Shown in pieces: positions 19,060-27,443 of a stretch of 38,597 nt of DNA. Location of the stretch: positions 1 to 38,597 of the forward strand of contig JBGOUJ010000007.1 of the NCBI GenBank assembly GCA_041477005.1, read 5' to 3'. The translations under genes and the position numbers were made by a program. This DNA comes from JBGOUJ01 sp041477005 (GTDB taxonomy: Bacteria > Acidobacteriota > Terriglobia > Bryobacterales > JACQDG01). Within the stretch, counting starts at the first letter, position 1. Each line of letters begins with the position of its first letter. The notes under the pieces are model-generated. The model ran no database searches. It was not told the origin of the DNA and saw only the letters and a list, made by a program, of their open reading frames with translations.

Positions 19060-20958
19060 ATGCCTGCGTCTGCTCTCACGCTCACGCTCTTCAATCACCA
19101 CACAGATCGGCACTACGCGGCCTTGCTGCGCGACGATGTGCTCGGCCGCGCGCGCCGTCTGACGCGGCTGGCCCGCGAGAAAGGCTTGCGGGCGCTGAAG
19201 CCTTCGACCGATCCGCTGGTCGAGATTGCCATGGAAGTCGATGAGCGCGGCCGGGTGACTAAGAATTCCCTCGGTGTGCTCGATCTGGCCTGGCAGGCGG
19301 GGGCGCATCCGGAGTGGCAGGACGTGATCCGAGGCGAGATTGAAGAGATTCGGGCGGGCATTCGCACGGCGCACGGGTTGGAGATTCAAAACCTGATCTG
19401 GGCGGGCATGGGAGGGTCGGCCGAAGACAAAGCGATGTACGGCCAACTGGGGCTGCTCGAGGGCGGCGTCCGCGTCTACATTCTGGACTCGACCGATCCA
19501 TCCAAACTGCAGGCGATCCTCCGTGAGATGACCCGCGCCGTCCCCATAGCGGAAGCGCTGCGCTGCACCCTGGTGGTGGGAATGGCCATGGGGATGACCT
19601 CCTACGAGCCGGTCGTCAACCTGGAAAAGCTCGACCTGCTTTACCAGAAGCACAAGGTCCCCAGCGCAGCGAATTTTCTGTACATGACGCTGCCCCGCTC
19701 GCTGCTCGACGGCTTTGCCGGCCCGCGCGGGTACCGGCGCGTGGAATTGCAGCTTGACAACGACAACACCGTGGCCGGCCGGCACAGCGGGCCGCTGACG
19801 CGCGGCAGCCTTTACCCCCTGGCTCTCAACGGAGCGGATCTGGGGGCGTGGATCTCGGGCGCCGTGCTTGCTGAAGAGGAGGCCCACGAGGCCTTCCGGC
19901 TGGCCGCTTTTTTTCACGGCAATGGCCTGGACTCGCGCGACAAGGTGGTACTGCTGCTGCCGCGACAGTGGGCGGGGGCGGGAATCTGGACCAAACAGGA
20001 TTTCGAGGAGAGCCTTGGCAAGAGCGAGCAGTGCGGCATCAAGATTTTCCCCGGGGAGCCTCTCCGCCCCGACTGGTACCTGCCTGCCCGGAGCGAGCCG
20101 CGGGTATTTTGGGCGGTCAACGCCACCGGCTGCGACAACCCCGACCCGGCTGCCGTCAAGAACCTGCGCGAGGCGGGCTATCCTGTGGCCGTGCTCGACA
20201 TCGGAGCTCGGGCCCAGGTCTCGGGGTACATGCAGTGGGTGCACCACGTGGTTTTCGGCATGGGCTGCCTGCGCCACATGAATTTCGTTACCCAGCCCAG
20301 CGTGGAGCTCTACAAGGCAATCACCAACCGGCTCTACGCCCAGGTGAAGAAGGTTGGCCGTGTGGAGCGGACCCGGGAATGGCGTGCCATGGCCACCTCC
20401 CGCTATCGAGCCACCGCGCCCGGTGGGATCGCGCTGCACTATGATTCCCTCCTAAACGCCGGCCTGTTCGAGCCGGGCGATCTGCCGGGCAGTCGCTCGG
20501 GCGCTGCAGAAATCCTGGCACAGGCGGTTCAAAAGCTCCTCGCCGCGAAAAGAATTGAATACGCCGAGCTGACCTTCTATGGCGATACGCGTTACGGCAC
20601 GGAGGGCCGCGGCCTGCGCGCCCTGTTAGACGAAGCGTCCGTCTCCACCTTTGGCGATCCGTTGCACCTGTCCACCGACGTCTACGAAGGCCCGGCCATG
20701 AACCATTCCTATCATGAGATGATCATCGGCCACGGGCGCTGCTTTTCGATCGTCCTGCTGGCCCGCCGGCAGACCACAATTGCCCCCATCTCCTACCGCC
20801 CCGACTATCACCAGGCGCAGTGGCTGGCCACCAGGCTGGCCCTGGAAAACCGCGGCCGCGCCGTTGTGGCGGTCACCTTTCCCGATCTTTCCTCTAAGAG
20901 CGTGAGGGCGCTCCGGGCTTTCTTCCGGCAGGTCGCCCGCCGCTTCCGCCTCCCCTAG
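19060..20958 (+). CDS. SIS-domain phosphoglucose isomerase-like protein
   Basis: Cytoplasmic protein of 632 residues related to the phosphosugar-binding (SIS) superfamily, in particular the isomerase half of transaldolase/glucose-6-phosphate isomerase fusions. The phosphate-binding SIS segment is NLIWAGMGGSAEDKAMYG (about 111-128), followed by VYILDSTDPSKLQAIL. The second SIS-like half contains KVVLLLPRQWAGAGIWTKQDFEESLGK and KIFPGEPL. The expected reaction is glucose-6-phosphate to fructose-6-phosphate, which suits an organism whose gap and pgk genes lie 7 kb away, but the identity of the catalytic Glu and His was not confirmed. It is longer than a normal 450-550-residue isomerase, and the N-terminal ~90 residues are alpha-helical. 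The ATG at 19060 has no obvious ribosome site. Confidence 0.75.
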   Translation: MPASALTLTLFNHHTDRHYAALLRDDVLGRARRLTRLAREKGLRALKPSTDPLVEIAMEVDERGRVTKNSLGVLDLAWQAGAHPEWQDVIRGEIEEIRAGIRTAHGLEIQNLIWAGMGGSAEDKAMYGQLGLLEGGVRVYILDSTDPSKLQAILREMTRAVPIAEALRCTLVVGMAMGMTSYEPVVNLEKLDLLYQKHKVPSAANFLYMTLPRSLLDGFAGPRGYRRVELQLDNDNTVAGRHSGPLTRGSLYPLALNGADLGAWISGAVLAEEEAHEAFRLAAFFHGNGLDSRDKVVLLLPRQWAGAGIWTKQDFEESLGKSEQCGIKIFPGEPLRPDWYLPARSEPRVFWAVNATGCDNPDPAAVKNLREAGYPVAVLDIGARAQVSGYMQWVHHVVFGMGCLRHMNFVTQPSVELYKAITNRLYAQVKKVGRVERTREWRAMATSRYRATAPGGIALHYDSLLNAGLFEPGDLPGSRSGAAEILAQAVQKLLAAKRIEYAELTFYGDTRYGTEGRGLRALLDEASVSTFGDPLHLSTDVYEGPAMNHSYHEMIIGHGRCFSIVLLARRQTTIAPISYRPDYHQAQWLATRLALENRGRAVVAVTFPDLSSKSVRALRAFFRQVARRFRLP

Positions 20959-20963
20959 GATGC

Positions 20964-20969
20964 TACGAT
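20964..20969 (+). promoter_or_regulatory. Probable -10 box (TACGAT) for the small protein-rph-rdgB unit
   Basis: TACGAT lies five bases after the isomerase stop codon and ends seven bases before the ATG at 20977. That is the spacing expected if the message starts at the ATG itself. No Shine-Dalgarno sequence lies between them. Confidence 0.4.
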
Positions 20970-20976
20970 CTGATTT

Positions 20977-21123
20977 ATGTCCAGGTGGAAGCCGGTGCGG
21001 GGCGGCCGCAAGAAACCTCCGATCAGCCGCGCCCGGCAGATCGGCTGCATCTTCTGGATTGTCGTCGCCATGGGGCTGGTGATGTGGCTGTTCTATGCCA
21101 TCGCCAAGTCGGGAGCGGGATAA
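20977..21123 (+). CDS. Small single-helix membrane protein (48 aa), unknown function
   Basis: A 48-residue frame with a basic N-terminus (SRWKPVRGGRKKPPISRARQ) and one hydrophobic helix (IGCIFWIVVAMGLVMWLFYAIA, ending AKSGAG). The positive-inside rule puts the N-terminus in the cytoplasm. It lies 18 bases after the isomerase stop and three bases before the rph start, so it belongs to the rph-rdgB operon. A TACGAT box just upstream supports a real start. No family was recognised. The composition and tight packing argue that it is a real gene rather than a chance frame. Confidence 0.65.
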   Translation: MSRWKPVRGGRKKPPISRARQIGCIFWIVVAMGLVMWLFYAIAKSGAG

Positions 21124-21126
21124 CGG

Positions 21127-21846
21127 ATGCGCAACGATCAAAGGCTCGCCAACCAGCTTCGCCCGGTACGCATCACGCCTGACTACCTGCTCACGGCCGA
21201 GGGGTCGGCGTTGATCGAGGTCGGCCACACGCGGGTGGTCTGCGCCGCCACGCTCGGGGACAGCGTGCCCGCGTTCCTGCGGGGCGCGGGAAGCGGCTGG
21301 GTGACCGCGGAGTACTCGATGCTGCCGCGCGCCACGATCGAGCGCACGGCGCGGGAATCGGTGCGCGGAAAGATGTCCGGCCGCACCCACGAGATCCAGC
21401 GGCTGATCGGCCGCTCCCTCCGGGCGGTGACCGACCTGGCCGCTCTGGGGGAGCGAACCGTGATCGTCGATTGCGACGTCTTACAGGCCGACGGCGGCAC
21501 TCGCACGGCGTCGATCACCGGCGCTTTCGTCGCCCTGGCCCTGGCGTTGAAGAAGCTCGCCGGCTCCCCCAAAGGCCTCCCCAAGGTTCCGCTGACCGAC
21601 TACGTCGCGGCCACCAGCGTCGGCATCCTCGGCGGCGCTCCGATCCTCGACCTTTGCTACGACGAGGACTCCCGCGCCGGCGTAGATATGAACGTGGTCA
21701 TGACCGGCGGCGGCAAGTTCGTCGAGGTCCAGGCCACGGCCGAGCACGCCGTGTTCGATGACCAGCAGTTGAACGCGCTGCTGGCCCTGGCCGCGGCCGG
21801 CATCCGCGAGCTCGTCGCGGTCCAGCGCCAGGTCGTGTCTTGGTAA
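21127..21846 (+). CDS. rph: Ribonuclease PH
   Basis: Phosphate-dependent 3'-5' exoribonuclease that trims the 3' ends of tRNA precursors, cytoplasmic, normally a hexamer. Its 239 residues match the usual length. Family motifs are clear: GSALIEVGHTRVVCAATL, GWVTAEYSMLPRAT, RTHEIQRLIGRSLRAVTDL (arginine-rich phosphate-binding region), DCDVLQADGGTRTASITGA and the C-terminal LDLCYDEDSRAGVDMNVVMTG with the catalytic/metal Asp residues, then FVEVQATAEH. A GGGAGCGGG stretch before the ATG may serve as the ribosome site. The stop codon overlaps the start of rdgB by seven bases, a common pairing of two RNA/nucleotide quality-control genes. Confidence 0.97.
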   Translation: MRNDQRLANQLRPVRITPDYLLTAEGSALIEVGHTRVVCAATLGDSVPAFLRGAGSGWVTAEYSMLPRATIERTARESVRGKMSGRTHEIQRLIGRSLRAVTDLAALGERTVIVDCDVLQADGGTRTASITGAFVALALALKKLAGSPKGLPKVPLTDYVAATSVGILGGAPILDLCYDEDSRAGVDMNVVMTGGGKFVEVQATAEHAVFDDQQLNALLALAAAGIRELVAVQRQVVSW

Positions 21847-22448
21847 TCCATTGTGCCACTTCCAATCCGGGCAAGCTGGCAGAGTTTCGGCTCGCCGCCC
21901 CACGCCACTGGCAACTGGTCGCGACCGGGCCGCTCGATTGCCCCGAAACGGGAAAGAGCTTTGAAGAGAACGCGGTTCAGAAGGCGCTTTGCTATGCCGC
22001 GCACGTGGGCGGGTTGGTGTTTGCCGACGATTCCGGATTGGAAGTAGAGGCGCTGGGCGGAGCGCCCGGCATTCACTCGGCGCGCTATGCCGGCGCCAGG
22101 GCGAGCGACGAGCAAAACCGGGCGCTGCTCCTCGCAGATTTAGGTCGGGTGCGTCCGCCGGGCGGGGCGCAGGCCCGCTTCGTCTGCGTCATTGCTCTCG
22201 CCGCGCCGCAGCGCTTGATGGCCACCTTTCGCGGAACGGCCGCGGGCGAGATCCTCGAAGAGCCCCGCGGCGATGGCGGTTTCGGCTACGACCCGCTGTT
22301 CTACTTTCCGCCTCTCGCCCGCACCTTTGCCGAGCTCGCCGCCCCGGAAAAGCTCACCCACAGCCACCGCGGCCAGGCTTTCCGCGCCATGGTGGAGTGG
22401 ATTGAAGCCGACCGCGGGCTGATCGATTCGGCCGGGGCGGTATACTGA
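21840..22448 (+). CDS. rdgB: XTP/dITP pyrophosphatase (non-canonical purine NTP hydrolase)
   Basis: House-cleaning enzyme that hydrolyses dITP, ITP and XTP to the monophosphate and pyrophosphate, keeping deaminated purines out of DNA and RNA. It has 202 residues, the normal size. Motifs: CATSNPGKLAEF at the N-terminus (substrate-binding SNxxK), FADDSGLEVEALGGAPGIHSARYAG with the catalytic Asp, GDGGFGYDPLFYFP, and LTHSHRGQAFRAM at the C-terminus. The start is taken as TTG 21840, which gives the conserved SNPGK near residue 8. It overlaps the rph stop by seven bases, so translation is probably coupled. No ATG is available in this part of the frame. Confidence 0.95.
   Translation: MVIHCATSNPGKLAEFRLAAPRHWQLVATGPLDCPETGKSFEENAVQKALCYAAHVGGLVFADDSGLEVEALGGAPGIHSARYAGARASDEQNRALLLADLGRVRPPGGAQARFVCVIALAAPQRLMATFRGTAAGEILEEPRGDGGFGYDPLFYFPPLARTFAELAAPEKLTHSHRGQAFRAMVEWIEADRGLIDSAGAVY
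22441..22446 (+). promoter_or_regulatory. Probable -10 box (TATACT) of the glycosyltransferase gene
   Basis: TATACT overlaps the last codons of rdgB and ends nine bases before the ATG at 22456. The intervening bases hold no Shine-Dalgarno sequence, suggesting a leader of about three bases. Confidence 0.45.
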
Positions 22449-22455
22449 CAGCTTT

Positions 22456-23166
22456 ATGAACCCGATCAAGCTCTCGGTGGTGATCCCTCTCTACAACGAG
22501 CCCGCCACCATCGAAGAGATCCTCCGCCGCGTGGATCGGGTGGACATCAGCAAGGAGATCATCGTAGTCGACGACGGCTCGACCGACGGCACCCGGGAGC
22601 GACTGGAGCAGATCCGGGCCGCACGCCCCGGCTTGGTTGTGATCCTGCAGCCGCACAATATGGGCAAGGGCAAGGCGCTGCGCACCGGCTTCGCGGCGGC
22701 CACAGGCGAATATGTGATCGTGCAGGACGCCGACCTGGAGTACGATCCGGAGGATTACTACAAGTTGATCGGACCGCTCGAGCGGGGCCAGGCCGACGCG
22801 GTCTACGGCTCACGCTTCATCGGCACCCAGGAACACCGCGTTCTCTACTTCTGGCACTCCATGGGCAACAAGCTGCTGACGCTGCTTTCCAACATGGCCA
22901 CCGACCTGAACCTCTCGGACATGGAGACCTGCTACAAGGTCTTCCGCCGGGAACTGATCCAATCGATCGAACTCGAAGAAGACCGCTTCGGCTTCGAGCC
23001 CGAGATCACCTGCAAGCTGGCGCGCGCCCGCGCCCGGATCTATGAGGTGGGCATCGCCTATCACGGCCGGACTTACGAGGAAGGAAAGAAAATCGGGTTC
23101 CGCGACGGCTTTCGGGCCTTGTGGTGCATCTTGAAATACCGCATCAAGCCGCTGCGGCGAAAGTAG
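22456..23166 (+). CDS. Family 2 glycosyltransferase, dolichyl/undecaprenyl-phosphate sugar transferase-like
   Basis: GT-A fold transferase of 236 residues, probably moving a hexose from a nucleotide sugar to a polyprenyl phosphate at the inner face of the membrane. Motifs are SVVIPLYNE at the N-terminus, IIVVDDGSTDGTRE, the nucleotide/metal motif VQDADLEYDPEDY, and DMETCYKVFRREL followed by FGFEPEITCKLAR, which match the DPM1-like branch. There is no C-terminal membrane anchor; the protein ends in a basic stretch (YRIKPLRRK). The ATG lies seven bases after the rdgB stop. It probably has its own short-leader promoter in addition to read-through from rph-rdgB. Confidence 0.92.
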   Translation: MNPIKLSVVIPLYNEPATIEEILRRVDRVDISKEIIVVDDGSTDGTRERLEQIRAARPGLVVILQPHNMGKGKALRTGFAAATGEYVIVQDADLEYDPEDYYKLIGPLERGQADAVYGSRFIGTQEHRVLYFWHSMGNKLLTLLSNMATDLNLSDMETCYKVFRRELIQSIELEEDRFGFEPEITCKLARARARIYEVGIAYHGRTYEEGKKIGFRDGFRALWCILKYRIKPLRRK

Positions 23167-23422
23167 CGTCCATTTTCCGAGCCGGGACAGCAAGCCATTC
23201 TGCGGGGCCCACAATCAACCGCGGAGAAGCCGAGAGGTTCCCAAATCCCCAATTATCCTAATACTACTTGGTATCCTGTGCGCGACGCGCCCCGTCCCAC
23301 TCTTTGACGCGGCTCGGAAGTTGGCGCGGGCTGTCGACCTCACCAACCACTAACAACTAACCCCCTACCCAGGTTCTGCCGATCAACTGCTGCCGGCCCA
23401 AAATCCGGGCAGGGTGGTTGGA
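23167..23422. other. Intergenic region upstream of the propeller protein
   Basis: 256 bases without a supportable gene. It is less GC-rich in 23240-23280, where TATCCT (23272-23277) could be a -10 box, and has an A/C-rich patch (AACCACTAACAACTAACC) near 23344-23361. No clear hairpin terminator for the glycosyltransferase gene was found. Confidence 0.6.
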
Positions 23423-26260
23423 ATGCGAAGGCTGGTGAACCTTTGGAGTGGCCTTGCAGTTGTGGTCCTGCTGGCGGGACTATTCATCTGGGAAGGCGGC
23501 ACGCCGAAGCGGCCCCGGCACAACTCGAATGCCCAGGCGCTGGTGCGAGAGACTTACCGGGGGCTGCCCCTTTGTTTCGAGCCCAACTGGGGCCAAAGCG
23601 ATTCGCTGGCGAAGTTTGTTTCCCGGGGCAACGGGTACCGGCTGGCGCTGCGCGCCGGCGAGGCCGTGCTCAGTTTGAGTGGGGACGCCGTGCAGGTCCG
23701 TTTCTTGGGGGCCAACCCGGAAGCGCAGGTCGAGGCGCTCGATCCGCTGCCGGGGCGGAGCCATTACTTTCTCGGCAGAGATCCGGCGAGATGGCGCACC
23801 AGCGTCCCCCATTACGGCCGGGTACGGTATCGGGACCTCTATCCCGGAGTGGACCTGGTTTTCTACGGCGGGCGGCAGCGGCTGGAATATGACTTCATCG
23901 TGGCGCCGGGGGCTGATCCGAGCCGCATCCAGCTCGGCTTCGGGGGCGTGACCGAGACCCACCTCGACCCGCAGGGCGACCTCATTCTTAAGACGGTAGG
24001 GGGCGAGATCCGCCAGCGCAAGCCCGTCCTCTACCAGGGAGCGGCGGCGGCCCGGCGGGCGATCGATGGCCGTTACGTCCTGACAGGGCGCGATCAGGCG
24101 CATTTTGAAGTCGGCCGTTATGACCCGACCGCGCCGCTCACGATCGATCCGGTTTTGGACTACTCGACCTACCTCGGCGGGAACGGCGAGGAGTGGGGCA
24201 ACGCCGTGGCGGTCGACGGCGCCGGCAACTCCTACATTACCGGCAGCACCAGCGGAACGAATTTCCCGACCACGCCCGGCGCTTATCGGGCGGGCAAGGT
24301 GGGTCAGGACGTCGACGCGTTTGTGGTGAAGATGAACGCGGCGGGCACCGGGGTGGTCTACTCCACCTATCTCGGCGGCAGCGGCGACGACACGGGCGGC
24401 GCCATAGCCGTCGACGCGGCCGGCAATGCCTACGTCGGCGGATACACGACTTCCACCGACTTTCCGACGACGTCCGGAGCCTTTCAAGCGAGCTTCCGCA
24501 GCGGGAATCCCACGGACCATGATGCCTGGGTTTTGAAATTGAATGCTTCGGGCTCGGCGCTGCTCTACTCCACGTACCTCGGCGGGAGCAAGGACGACAT
24601 CCTCATCGCTCTGGCCGTCGACCTGGCCGGGAACGCCTACGCTGCCGGCGGGACCGGCTCCACGGATTTTCCAACCACACCGGCCGCTTTCCAGCCTCGA
24701 TTTGCCGGCGGCGACAACGACGCCTTCATCACCAAGTTAAACGTCACCGGCACAGCCTTGCTCTACTCGACCTATCTCGGCGGCTCCAGCCGCGATCCGG
24801 CTTGGGGCATCGCCGTGGACGCGGCCGGCGACGCCTATGTCACCGGGCCGACGCGGTCCGGCGATTTTCCCACCACGCCGGGAGCCTTCCAAACAAAATT
24901 TGGCGGCGGCATCCGCGATATCTATGTAGCCAAGCTCAGGCCGACCGGCGGCGCCCTGGTCTACTCCACTTTCCTGGGCGGCAGTGATGACGAACAATCC
25001 ACTTTTCTCGCCCTCGACGCCGCCGGCAGCGCCTACGTCACCGGTTACACCACCTACACGAACTTCCCGACCACGCCCGGCGCCTTCCGGACCTCCTTTC
25101 AAGGCGGAGCGACGGGTTCCGGTGGAGATGCCTTCGTCGCCAAACTCAACACGACCGGCGCCGCCCTGGTCTATTCCACTTACCTCGGCGGCAGCGGCGA
25201 AGACGGAAGTAACGGCATCGCCGTCGACGCGGCCGGCAACGCCTATGTAACAGGATTCACCAACTCCGCCGATTTTCCCACCGTGCGGCCGCTGCAACTT
25301 GCTTTCGGGGGACGGGATGCCTTCGTGGCCAAGCTGAACCCCGCCGGCTCGGCCCTGGTCTACTCGACCTACCTGGGCGGCCAAGATGCCGACACGGGTG
25401 TAGCGATCGCCCTCGATTTCTCGGGCAACGCTGCGGTCACCGGTCGCACGGCCTCCTCGAACTTCCCGGTGGTTCCCGGCGCTCTGCAGAGCGGGAGCAG
25501 CGCGCACGGCGCCGCTTTCTTTGCCCGCGTCAGCGACTCGCTCGACCAGCGGCCGGCGCTCAACATCATGTTGCACGCCGCGACCTACAGCGGCGGCGCC
25601 GCTGCGCCCGGCGAAATCGTCACGTTCTACGGCGCCGGCATCGGCCCAGACAGTTTGGCCACGCTGCAACTCAACGCCGCCGGCCTGGTCGACACCACGC
25701 TCGCCGACACTCGCGTCCTCTTCGACGGCGCCCCGGCTCCGCTCCTCTACGTGCAGGCCGGCCAGACGGGCGCCATCGTCCCCTACGCGGTCGCCGGCAA
25801 AGACAGCACGCGGGTGCAGATTGAATTTAGGGGCGTGAAATCGAACGCTGTGGCGGTGCGCGTGGTTTCCGCCAAGCCCGGCATTTTCACACTCGATTCT
25901 TCGGGGAAGGGTCAGGGCGCAATCCTGAACCAGAACTCCACGGCCAACTCCGCCTCCAACTCGGCCGTCAAGGGGTCAGTCGTGGTGATCTACGGCTCGG
26001 GGGAGGGCCAGACCGATCCGCCGGGAGTGGATGGAAAGCTCGCCGCCGGCTCGCCGCCGAAGCCGCACAGCGCGGTCCAGGTGCTGATCGACGGCAAGCC
26101 GGCCGATGTCCTCTACGCGGGTGGAGCGCCGGGGCAGTCAGCGGGAGTCTTGCAGGTGAATGCCCGAGTCCCGGCGAACGCCAGCCCCGGCGTGGTCGAA
26201 GTGCAGTTGCAAATCGGCGGCGAGTCGAGCCCCGGCGGCGTCACTATCGCTGTACAGTGA
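23423..26260 (+). CDS. Large secreted SBBP-type beta-propeller protein with Solibacter-type C-terminal domain
   Basis: Extracellular or cell-surface protein of about 945 residues. The N-terminal membrane segment (LVNLWSGLAVVVLLAGLFIWEG) acts as signal or anchor. Then comes a domain of the DUF7948 kind (LCFEPNWGQSD, SHYFLGRDPARWRTSVPHYGRVRYRDLYPGVDL, about 50-240). Seven tandem ~58-residue repeats follow (about 245-700), each of the pattern YSTYLGGSGDD...IAVDAAGNAYVTG...DFPTTPGAF. They probably close as one seven-bladed propeller. The last ~230 residues (AAPGEIVTFYGAGIGP, QINVRVP-like LQVNARVP) match the domain family common in Solibacter secreted proteins. ATG 23423 was preferred to GTG 23414, nine bases earlier. 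The function is unknown, with adhesion or surface binding plausible. The 3' end overlaps convergent pgk by 17 bases. Confidence 0.9.
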   Translation: MRRLVNLWSGLAVVVLLAGLFIWEGGTPKRPRHNSNAQALVRETYRGLPLCFEPNWGQSDSLAKFVSRGNGYRLALRAGEAVLSLSGDAVQVRFLGANPEAQVEALDPLPGRSHYFLGRDPARWRTSVPHYGRVRYRDLYPGVDLVFYGGRQRLEYDFIVAPGADPSRIQLGFGGVTETHLDPQGDLILKTVGGEIRQRKPVLYQGAAAARRAIDGRYVLTGRDQAHFEVGRYDPTAPLTIDPVLDYSTYLGGNGEEWGNAVAVDGAGNSYITGSTSGTNFPTTPGAYRAGKVGQDVDAFVVKMNAAGTGVVYSTYLGGSGDDTGGAIAVDAAGNAYVGGYTTSTDFPTTSGAFQASFRSGNPTDHDAWVLKLNASGSALLYSTYLGGSKDDILIALAVDLAGNAYAAGGTGSTDFPTTPAAFQPRFAGGDNDAFITKLNVTGTALLYSTYLGGSSRDPAWGIAVDAAGDAYVTGPTRSGDFPTTPGAFQTKFGGGIRDIYVAKLRPTGGALVYSTFLGGSDDEQSTFLALDAAGSAYVTGYTTYTNFPTTPGAFRTSFQGGATGSGGDAFVAKLNTTGAALVYSTYLGGSGEDGSNGIAVDAAGNAYVTGFTNSADFPTVRPLQLAFGGRDAFVAKLNPAGSALVYSTYLGGQDADTGVAIALDFSGNAAVTGRTASSNFPVVPGALQSGSSAHGAAFFARVSDSLDQRPALNIMLHAATYSGGAAAPGEIVTFYGAGIGPDSLATLQLNAAGLVDTTLADTRVLFDGAPAPLLYVQAGQTGAIVPYAVAGKDSTRVQIEFRGVKSNAVAVRVVSAKPGIFTLDSSGKGQGAILNQNSTANSASNSAVKGSVVVIYGSGEGQTDPPGVDGKLAAGSPPKPHSAVQVLIDGKPADVLYAGGAPGQSAGVLQVNARVPANASPGVVEVQLQIGGESSPGGVTIAVQ

Positions 26261-27443
26261 CCGCCTTCTCAAGCGCGGCCACCCCGGGCAGCGTGCGGCC
26301 GGCCAGGAACTCGAGCGAGGCGCCACCGCCGGTCGAGATGTGGGTGATGCGGTCAGCGACGCCGGCCACCTTGAGCGCCTTTTCCGAGTCACCGCCGCCG
26401 ACGATGCTTAGGGCGCCCGAGTCGGCCACCGCCTTCGCCAACTCGACGGTGCCCTTGGCAAACGGCGGGATCTCGAAAACGCCCATCGGGCCATTCCAGA
26501 CGATCATCCTGGCGCTTCGGATTTCGGAGGTGTAGCCGGAGATCGTCTCGGGACCGATATCGACTCCCATCCAGTCTTTGGGGATCGGCGCTTCCACCCC
26601 GTCGACGATCTTCGATTCGGCCTCGGCTTTCAGCTCGCGCGCGATAACGTGATCACACGGCAGCCGCAGCTTGTCGGAGGCGCCGTGGAGCAACTGCTTG
26701 GCCAGGTCCAGCTTGTCTTCCTCGACGAGCGACTTGCCGACGGAAAATCCGAGGGATTTCAGAAACGTGTAGGCCATGGCGCCGCCGATCAGGAGCCGGT
26801 CGACGAGCTTCAGAAGGTTGACGATCACCTCGATTTTGTCCGAGACTTTTGCCCCGCCCAGAATTGCAACGTAAGGCCGGTGCGGGTTCTGCACGGCCAT
26901 GGAGAGGTACTTGAGCTCCTGCTCCATCAGGAACCCGGCAGCGGCCACCGGAACGAAGGCCACCATGCCGACCGTGGAAGCGTGCGCGCGATGGGCCGAG
27001 CCGAAGGCGTCATTGACGTAGACGTCGCAGAGATCGGCGAGCTGCCTCGAAAAGGCCGGATCGTTCTTCTCTTCTTCGGGGTGGAAGCGGAGATTTTCGA
27101 GCAGCAAAACCTCGCCCGGTGAGACCGGCGGCACCGACGGTCCCACGCAATCCGGTGATTGGATCACCGGCCGGCCGAGCAGCTCAGAAAGGCGAGCGGC
27201 GACCGGCTTGAGGCTCATCTGGGGATTCGGCTTGCCTTTGGGACGGCCGAGGTGCGAGGCCAGAATGAGCGCGGCGCCCTGCTCGAGCACGTGGCGAATA
27301 CTCGGCAGCGAGGCCCGGATACGATTGTCGCTCGTGATCTGGGCGCCGGTCGGGTCGAGGGGCACATTGAAATCCACGCGCAGGAAGACCCGCTTGCCCC
27401 TGAGCGAGCCCGAGCTATCGAGATCGCGCAGCGAGAGCGCCAT
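26244..27443 (-). CDS. pgk: Phosphoglycerate kinase
   Basis: Cytoplasmic glycolytic enzyme converting 1,3-bisphosphoglycerate and ADP to 3-phosphoglycerate and ATP. It is 399 residues, standard length. Motifs: KRVFLRVDFNVPLDPTG near the N-terminus (substrate-binding Arg and Asp), LASHLGRPKG, LLENLRFHPEEEKNDP, the hinge GGAKVSDKIEVI, and the nucleotide-site motif SIVGGGDSEKAL near the C-terminus. Last gene of the minus-strand run. Its ATG overlaps the gap stop codon by one base (TGATG), so the two are translationally coupled. Its 3' end overlaps the convergent secreted protein gene, and no terminator lies between them. Confidence 0.98.
   Translation of the reverse strand: MALSLRDLDSSGSLRGKRVFLRVDFNVPLDPTGAQITSDNRIRASLPSIRHVLEQGAALILASHLGRPKGKPNPQMSLKPVAARLSELLGRPVIQSPDCVGPSVPPVSPGEVLLLENLRFHPEEEKNDPAFSRQLADLCDVYVNDAFGSAHRAHASTVGMVAFVPVAAAGFLMEQELKYLSMAVQNPHRPYVAILGGAKVSDKIEVIVNLLKLVDRLLIGGAMAYTFLKSLGFSVGKSLVEEDKLDLAKQLLHGASDKLRLPCDHVIARELKAEAESKIVDGVEAPIPKDWMGVDIGPETISGYTSEIRSARMIVWNGPMGVFEIPPFAKGTVELAKAVADSGALSIVGGGDSEKALKVAGVADRITHISTGGGASLEFLAGRTLPGVAALEKAVTVQR

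Noticed and set aside
19048..20439. 463-codon minus-strand frame opposite the isomerase-like gene
   Set aside because: It is a high-GC shadow of a gene with clear SIS motifs and has no recognisable domain.
23480..24520. Minus-strand frames opposite the propeller protein (also 24737-25669)
   Set aside because: Both are periodic shadows produced by the repeat structure of the plus-strand gene.
26260..26300. Terminator between the propeller gene and pgk
   Set aside because: No stem followed by a T-run could be found in either direction, and the genes overlap.
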